DNA of 22,273 nucleotides, taken from NCBI GenBank assembly GCA_000320545.1, contig ADNK01003342.1, forward strand, positions 1-22,273. The letters are read 5' to 3'. This document shows, one piece after another, positions 8,973 through 22,273 of the stretch. A model generated the notes under the pieces. It worked only from the letters and a program-made list of their open reading frames with translations, searched no databases and had not been told where the DNA came from. The position numbers were made by a program, and so were the translations under genes. The first letter of the stretch is position 1. The number at the start of each line of letters is the position of its first letter. The DNA comes from Bigelowiella natans CCMP2755. Taxonomy: Eukaryota > Cercozoa > Chlorarachniophyceae.

Positions 8973-10157
8973 ACTTTAAAACTTCTGAATGTGCTGTTAA
9001 AGTTCCTTTAAAACAATTGCTTGCGAGTTGATTTTCCTCACCTTTGGGAACTTCCGGTTTAGTTATATATTTTCAACGACAGTTGCATCGATACAATGCT
9101 GCGAGCATATGTCCTAAGCAAAAGGTTTAAATTCAGGACTAATGCTTGGGAGAATTTCACCTTGCATAACTACAAAATTGTGCTTGTTGCGAAGTTGACC
9201 TTAGTTAAAATGAGGCCTGAGGGGAATTTCTTACGTCTTTGTTCCTATTCACAAGATGGAAAATGTGAGCAGTAATTCGAACTCAAATTGGCATTCAGCT
9301 TCCGACGTCATACTTCTCATGGCATTTATTTGGGAAAAGGAGGAGAATTACTGGTTTACACTCCTGTGTTGTTACGTTATGTCAATTAAGGCACGCTGTT
9401 CTTGATTTTTGATTCCAGCTACCGCATGCTGAAGTTTGCTTTCTTTCTTCTCTCTCTCCGAAAAGAATAAGATGTTAGAAGCCATGTTAAGAGGTGCATG
9501 GCTGCCTCATTTTTTGCCATTCTGTGAACTTAATGCTACAGAGGCAGATTTTGGATTGTATTTCTGACATTCTTTCCTCAAAAGAGAGTGGTGTCTGGAT
9601 GTAATCCATGTTTCTAGAACTCCCTTTTCATCAGATTTATACCGAAGCAGCAGTCGAATTGATGAAATCGAGCATATTTTTTAGGAACTGCATGTAAATA
9701 ATTTCACTCATTCTCTCTTGTCTTTCTCTGCCTCGCTTGGAAGAGAAAACCTTGGATAGATTTGAGCTCCTCCTGTGCTAGGAGAGAAGGGTTGCCTGGC
9801 ACTGGTATTTGCGACATGCAAACATCGTTTTTGTCTGGAAAAATAGGTGGCTGATTCGAGTCAAACCAGCCAAGTTGATCCACGTGCGCGGCACGCTTAA
9901 AGCAGTGAACGTAGAAGAGCTGAACGTGCTCCTAGAAATATGTAGGAGTTTCGATTTAATTCGAGAAAAACTTTCTGTGATGATTTTGTAGTGTCCTGTC
10001 GCATCATTGAAATAAGGAGAGCTCAAGTTGTCGCAATGTAAAAAGGAAACTGAAACAGCTTCATGGGGCACAATTGTCTCGACACCTCGGATACATGGAA
10101 CATTTGCATAGCGACAAGAAAAATAATTAGTCGTAGAAATGTGGTGATTGGCCGGCA
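8973..10157. other. Intergenic spacer between LRR-like gene and helicase gene
   Basis: This spacer is flanked by divergent genes, so both promoters should lie here. It is AT-rich with no microsatellite. Frames are open on both strands at about 9778-10158, but neither shows a recognisable motif, so none is called. A reverse CCAAT (ATTGG) at 10147-10151 precedes the first candidate helicase ATG. Confidence 0.4.
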
Positions 10158-19544
<9,387 letters not shown>

Positions 19545-20468
19545 TAGCCGACCGAACGCAATGCAGATTAGGAAGTGCCTTCTGTAATTTCGATTGACGA
19601 TTCACAGGCTCACGACTTACATGCGTATCCATCCGGATAGCGACAGAAGGATTGTCGCTTCTTCCGTGCTCCCCCTAATTTCAGTCCGTCGCCCCCAAAA
19701 GCTGTAAAAAAAACATGCAACCTGCCCAAAAAATTCAAAAATGGCTGCTTCGATAGCGACTTTAATCCTCATTCCCTCCTCTCTTTACCCTCTTCTTCCT
19801 CATAAGTACTAATTGCTGGAAAAGCTGCGCGACGCAAGAGCCCCCATGTATATAGTACTATATAGGGATTATACTGTGTGCCCACATAAATATGTAGTAC
19901 TAAATATATTGGGCTCTTACCGATTGTCCGCTGCAGACACTGCACATTGCACTATGAGACGGATGTAATGAAATGTTTAAATTTTTGCACTATACATGCA
20001 CGTGTAGCGGCGTGTGGCGACGACGAGCAGGCGTTTCGATTGCTGACAAATTGCGCGAAACGATCATGTGTGTGAGCGCGGTAGACATTGGTCATGGCTC
20101 CAATTACCGTCATCGAAGAAAAGAAGAATTGCACAAAATCGTGCAATGTGTGGAATTGAAGTGTGCATGGATCCAACAAGAGATGCACATGATTGCATTC
20201 ATGCATGGCAGCATGCGATGCGAGCTTGGCAGAACATTCACTGCTGCGCACGCATCCACACTCTTGTCACAAAAAAACATCGCATCTGATCGCAGTGTGT
20301 GAGCAAACGCCCCACACCTAGACACCAACGTGATGCTGCGCAGCGATTGCGTCAAGCCACCCGCAGTGCATGAACAAAACAAACGCAAGAACAAGGATGC
20401 GGACACCCAGAGCCATCGCGCATCTCTGGACCTGTCTCTACACATGAACCAAATATCACTTTTCGCAG
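19545..20468. other. Intergenic spacer after the helicase gene
   Basis: There is no microsatellite here and no coding frame I can support. The first 300 bp carry short A- and T-rich runs. 19836-19918 holds an imperfect inverted repeat. 19930-20400 is rich in TGCA. A canonical AATAAA near the helicase stop was not seen. Confidence 0.4.
19836..19918. repeat. Imperfect inverted repeat with TAGTACTA cores
   Basis: Outer arms AAGAGCCC (19836-19843) and GGGCTCTT (19911-19918) are exact reverse complements. Further in, each arm carries the palindrome TAGTACTA at almost the same distance from its outer end. The left core is part of a 16-bp perfect palindrome, TATATAGTACTATATA. The element could extrude a cruciform or be a small MITE-like remnant. 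Confidence 0.7.
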
Positions 20469-20753
20469 CCTTCACGCCAGCACGGCCAGCTGGAGGCTGA
20501 GACTGTCCTTGTTGAAATTGAAGTTTTCGTTGATGTAATCACTGCACGCTCAAGTTCGGATTTTGACATTGATCCCTTGATGGATCGGTTGATCAATTCA
20601 GCTTCGTTTCGACGTTCCACGGAGATCCAGATGCACACTTGCGCCTCCTGCAAGCCTGACCAGCAATTGCTGACCAGCTGGCAAGCAAGCTGGACGCACC
20701 GCCTCAAAACAACAAACGAATGGAGCAGGCACACACTCTACAAGCGTCAAACT
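20469..20753 (+). CDS. Possible upstream exon of the Ser/Pro-stem membrane protein gene
   Basis: The frame is open from the acceptor TTTCGCAG (20461-20468) to the donor ACT/GTGGGG (20753/20754), in phase 0 throughout. It reads a protein-like sequence (LEAETVLVEIEVFVDVITA; HTCASCKPDQQLL) with a CASC pair but no domain I recognise. An 80-nt intron (20754-20833) containing CTAAC and a TTTC tract would join it in phase 0 to the exon at 20834. There is no upstream ATG in this frame before a stop, so it is either an internal exon or translation begins at ATG 20580. The opposite strand is also open here, which lowers confidence. Confidence 0.38.
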
Positions 20754-20791
20754 GTGGGGTCCTAACTGTTCCAATGGAAACGCTCATTCAG

Positions 20792-20792
20792 T

Positions 20793-20823
<31 letters not shown>

Positions 20824-20825
20824 AG
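20792..20825. repeat. (TTTC)n repeat forming a polypyrimidine tract
   Basis: About eight TTTC units end in CTAG and are followed 8 nt later by CAG. Only the CAG (20831-20833) keeps phase with the proposed upstream exon. Confidence 0.93.
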
Positions 20826-20833
20826 CGTTGCAG

Positions 20834-21836
20834 CCTGATTCATCCAGCAGGCTAGCAGGCTTGGGGCTCGATCCTGATGGGATGTTCGGAACAACTGTGG
20901 AGACTCCCGGAGATTCCAGGAGACTTTCAGAGTTGGCACACACAAACCATTCCTCTGAGCGCTATGGAGTCGATGCAAGCTTCCCACGTTTGAATGGCAT
21001 TCAAGGGGATGTCGAGTGCGACGAAGCCAGCCACGTGACAAATTGCATTGAAGCTGCCTCTAAAGATTTTTCGTCGGTCGAGCGAGCGAGCTCTTGCATG
21101 GAGGATGCGTTTGGGCGCCTGCAGCGGCGATTTCACGTCCGAGCAGCCTTGTTCCTGTGCGTCGTGATTTTAGTCGTGCTTCGATCCCTCTCTGGGAATG
21201 AAGGGGAACTCGAGTCACTGATTATCGCTATCGACACGGACGGGGTTGGCGGCGGTGGGAAGGGCATCCGAGAAGTGACTCAGCAGGGCCCAGAAGCACA
21301 GGGTAACAGCACGAACAGAGATCAGCCTCCTGCGTCCAGCCAGCAGCATGATGAGGAGAAGGGAAAGGATACGGGCCAGACGGACACGGAAATAGGTACA
21401 AGTAGGAAGGTAAACGATGGGATGGTGGAGGTCGTTCCAAAGAGTGAGATACGACCTTCCACTCCAACTTCGCATCGACAGCCTTTCCCACCCCACCAGC
21501 CTTCAAAACACCCCTCATCAAATCCATACCCCTTGTTTTCGCCAACCGCACCATCGCCAAAATCTGGAGTCCCCATATCATCACCTTCGTTAACATCATC
21601 ACCATCGTCATCATCTAGCGTCCCTTCATCATCACCATCGTTAGCATCATCACCATCGTCATCATCTGAAGTCCCTGCGTCATCACCGTCGTCAGCATCA
21701 TCACCATCATCACCAGCATCATTATCCCCATCACCGTTGCCATCAAAGCATCAAACAACCAAGAACTACATAATCGTTCCTGGGTCCGGCATGAGGGAAG
21801 CTTTCAAAGTAAGGGAGGGAGAGAGAAGAGAGATAG

Positions 21837-21894
<58 letters not shown>

Positions 21895-22140
21895 AGAGAG
21901 TGAAAGGGAAAGAGAGAGAGCGAACACGCTTACTCTTCATCAAAATCGAGCATGCCACTCCTCTCACTCACTCACGCACCCACTACATTACTCCTTCCTT
22001 CTTAAAACAAGAGAGGACTACATGGCGTCGATGATGTCTGTTGTTCTCATTCACATGTGTGAATGATGCAGGCAGTGAAATCAGTTATCAATAAAATCTG
22101 GAGGAGGGTTGGAAACAGTTACCCTGACGTCCGTCAGCCG
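20834..22140 (+). CDS. Probable type II membrane protein with Ser/Pro-rich stem (3' truncated by window)
   Basis: The exon 20834-21808 joins in phase 0 to the exon 22072-22140 and continues past the window through the donor CCG/GTATGA at 22141. About 100 residues of Ser/Thr/Glu-containing sequence are followed by one hydrophobic segment, RAALFLCVVILVVL (about 21139-21180), preceded by basic residues (QRRFHVR). This suggests a signal anchor with a cytosolic N-terminus. A long Ser/Pro/Gln-rich region follows, including three 17-residue repeats, then a more ordered stretch, NYIIVPGSGMREAFK, that continues across the intron as AVKSVINKIWRRVG. The layout matches Golgi enzymes with a stem region or a mucin-like surface protein. 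The catalytic or ligand domain would lie beyond the window, so the family is not assigned. If the intron at 21809 were not spliced, the frame would run through a GA microsatellite to a stop at 22066. Confidence 0.6.
21569..21721. repeat. 51-bp tandem repeat, three diverged copies, coding
   Basis: The units start at 21569, 21620 and 21671, each opening with GTC CC/CT. They encode 17-residue blocks of the form VPxSSPSxxSSPSSSSx. They form the Ser/Pro stem of the membrane protein and are likely O-glycosylation targets if lumenal. Confidence 0.85.
21837..21920. repeat. (CA)n and (GA)n microsatellites in intron
   Basis: A short CA run (about 21838-21853) and a GA tract with interruptions (about 21854-21920) follow the donor AAA/GTAAGG at 21808/21809, inside the 263-nt intron. 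Confidence 0.93.
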
Positions 22141-22273
22141 GTATGAATGCCCGATCATCCCCTCCCCCCGTTTTATCTTTTTAGTGCACGCTGAAAGTAT
22201 ATGGACGACTCTAATTTTTACAAATTGTTTGCCGCATGTTCTCTTTATCATATTCATATCGTGCACTCTCCCC
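22141..22273 (+). other. Start of an intron running off the window
   Basis: GTATGA at 22141 is a plausible donor. The remaining 133 nt contain no further supported exon. Confidence 0.5.

Noticed and set aside
9851-9870. TTCGAGT resembling a tRNA T-loop
   Set aside because: The flanking bases do not form a T-stem, and no A box or acceptor stem was found.
19973-20302. Plus-strand 109-residue frame
   Set aside because: It lies in the TGCA-rich spacer, has no motif and no splice signals, and the opposite strand is open too.

Overview
The window is eukaryotic nuclear DNA. It carries protein-coding genes on both strands, split by GT-AG introns, and is very rich in microsatellites (CT, TA, CA, GAA, CAA, ATC, TCC). 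No prokaryotic operons, rRNA, tRNA, CRISPR array or viral gene was recognised. Intron density, short introns (about 60 to 400 nt) and mixed base composition suit a protist or alga, possibly a stramenopile or similar. The sequence alone does not fix the lineage. No gene could be given a species-level name.

Layout: (A) 48-4131, minus strand: four exons of a low-complexity RGG/RD/RS-rich protein, probably nuclear and RNA-associated. Its last intron (912 nt, stop-free, a multiple of three) contains fifteen identical 42-bp repeats. 4132-5447 is a divergent spacer with a weak zinc-finger-like fragment, a possible 5' exon and a CT/GA/CA cluster. (B) 5448-6353, plus strand: a small protein with three predicted membrane segments, family unknown. 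6354-7612 is a spacer rich in TGCA. (C) 7613-8972, minus strand: a two-exon gene for a 410-residue protein with a Cys/His-rich N-terminal half and LRR-like repeats. 8973-10157 is a spacer. (D) 10158-19544, plus strand: the main gene, a DEAH/RHA-type RNA helicase of about 1,809 residues with dsRBD-like units, two RecA domains, HA2 and OB-fold regions, spread over about 17 exons. 19545-20468 is a spacer with an imperfect inverted repeat. (E) 20469 to the right edge, plus strand: the 5' part of a gene for a probable type II membrane protein with a Ser/Pro stem, cut by the window end.

Exon boundaries were derived by hand from GT/AG sites, reading phase and family motifs. In gene D every junction from 10664 to the stop agrees in phase except one place. 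The coding sum is 5,429 nt (3n-1), and the single missing base falls just after the Walker A motif (13638-13643). This is either a sequence error or a real lesion. The genes show no evident joint pathway, though A and D are both plausible RNA-metabolism proteins. I did not find a convincing new multi-gene system. The most interesting items are the in-frame repeat-filled intron of gene A, the Walker A frameshift, a 30-nt microexon, a triple TACTAAC branch-point-like array, and the sorting of repeats by unit length between exons and introns.
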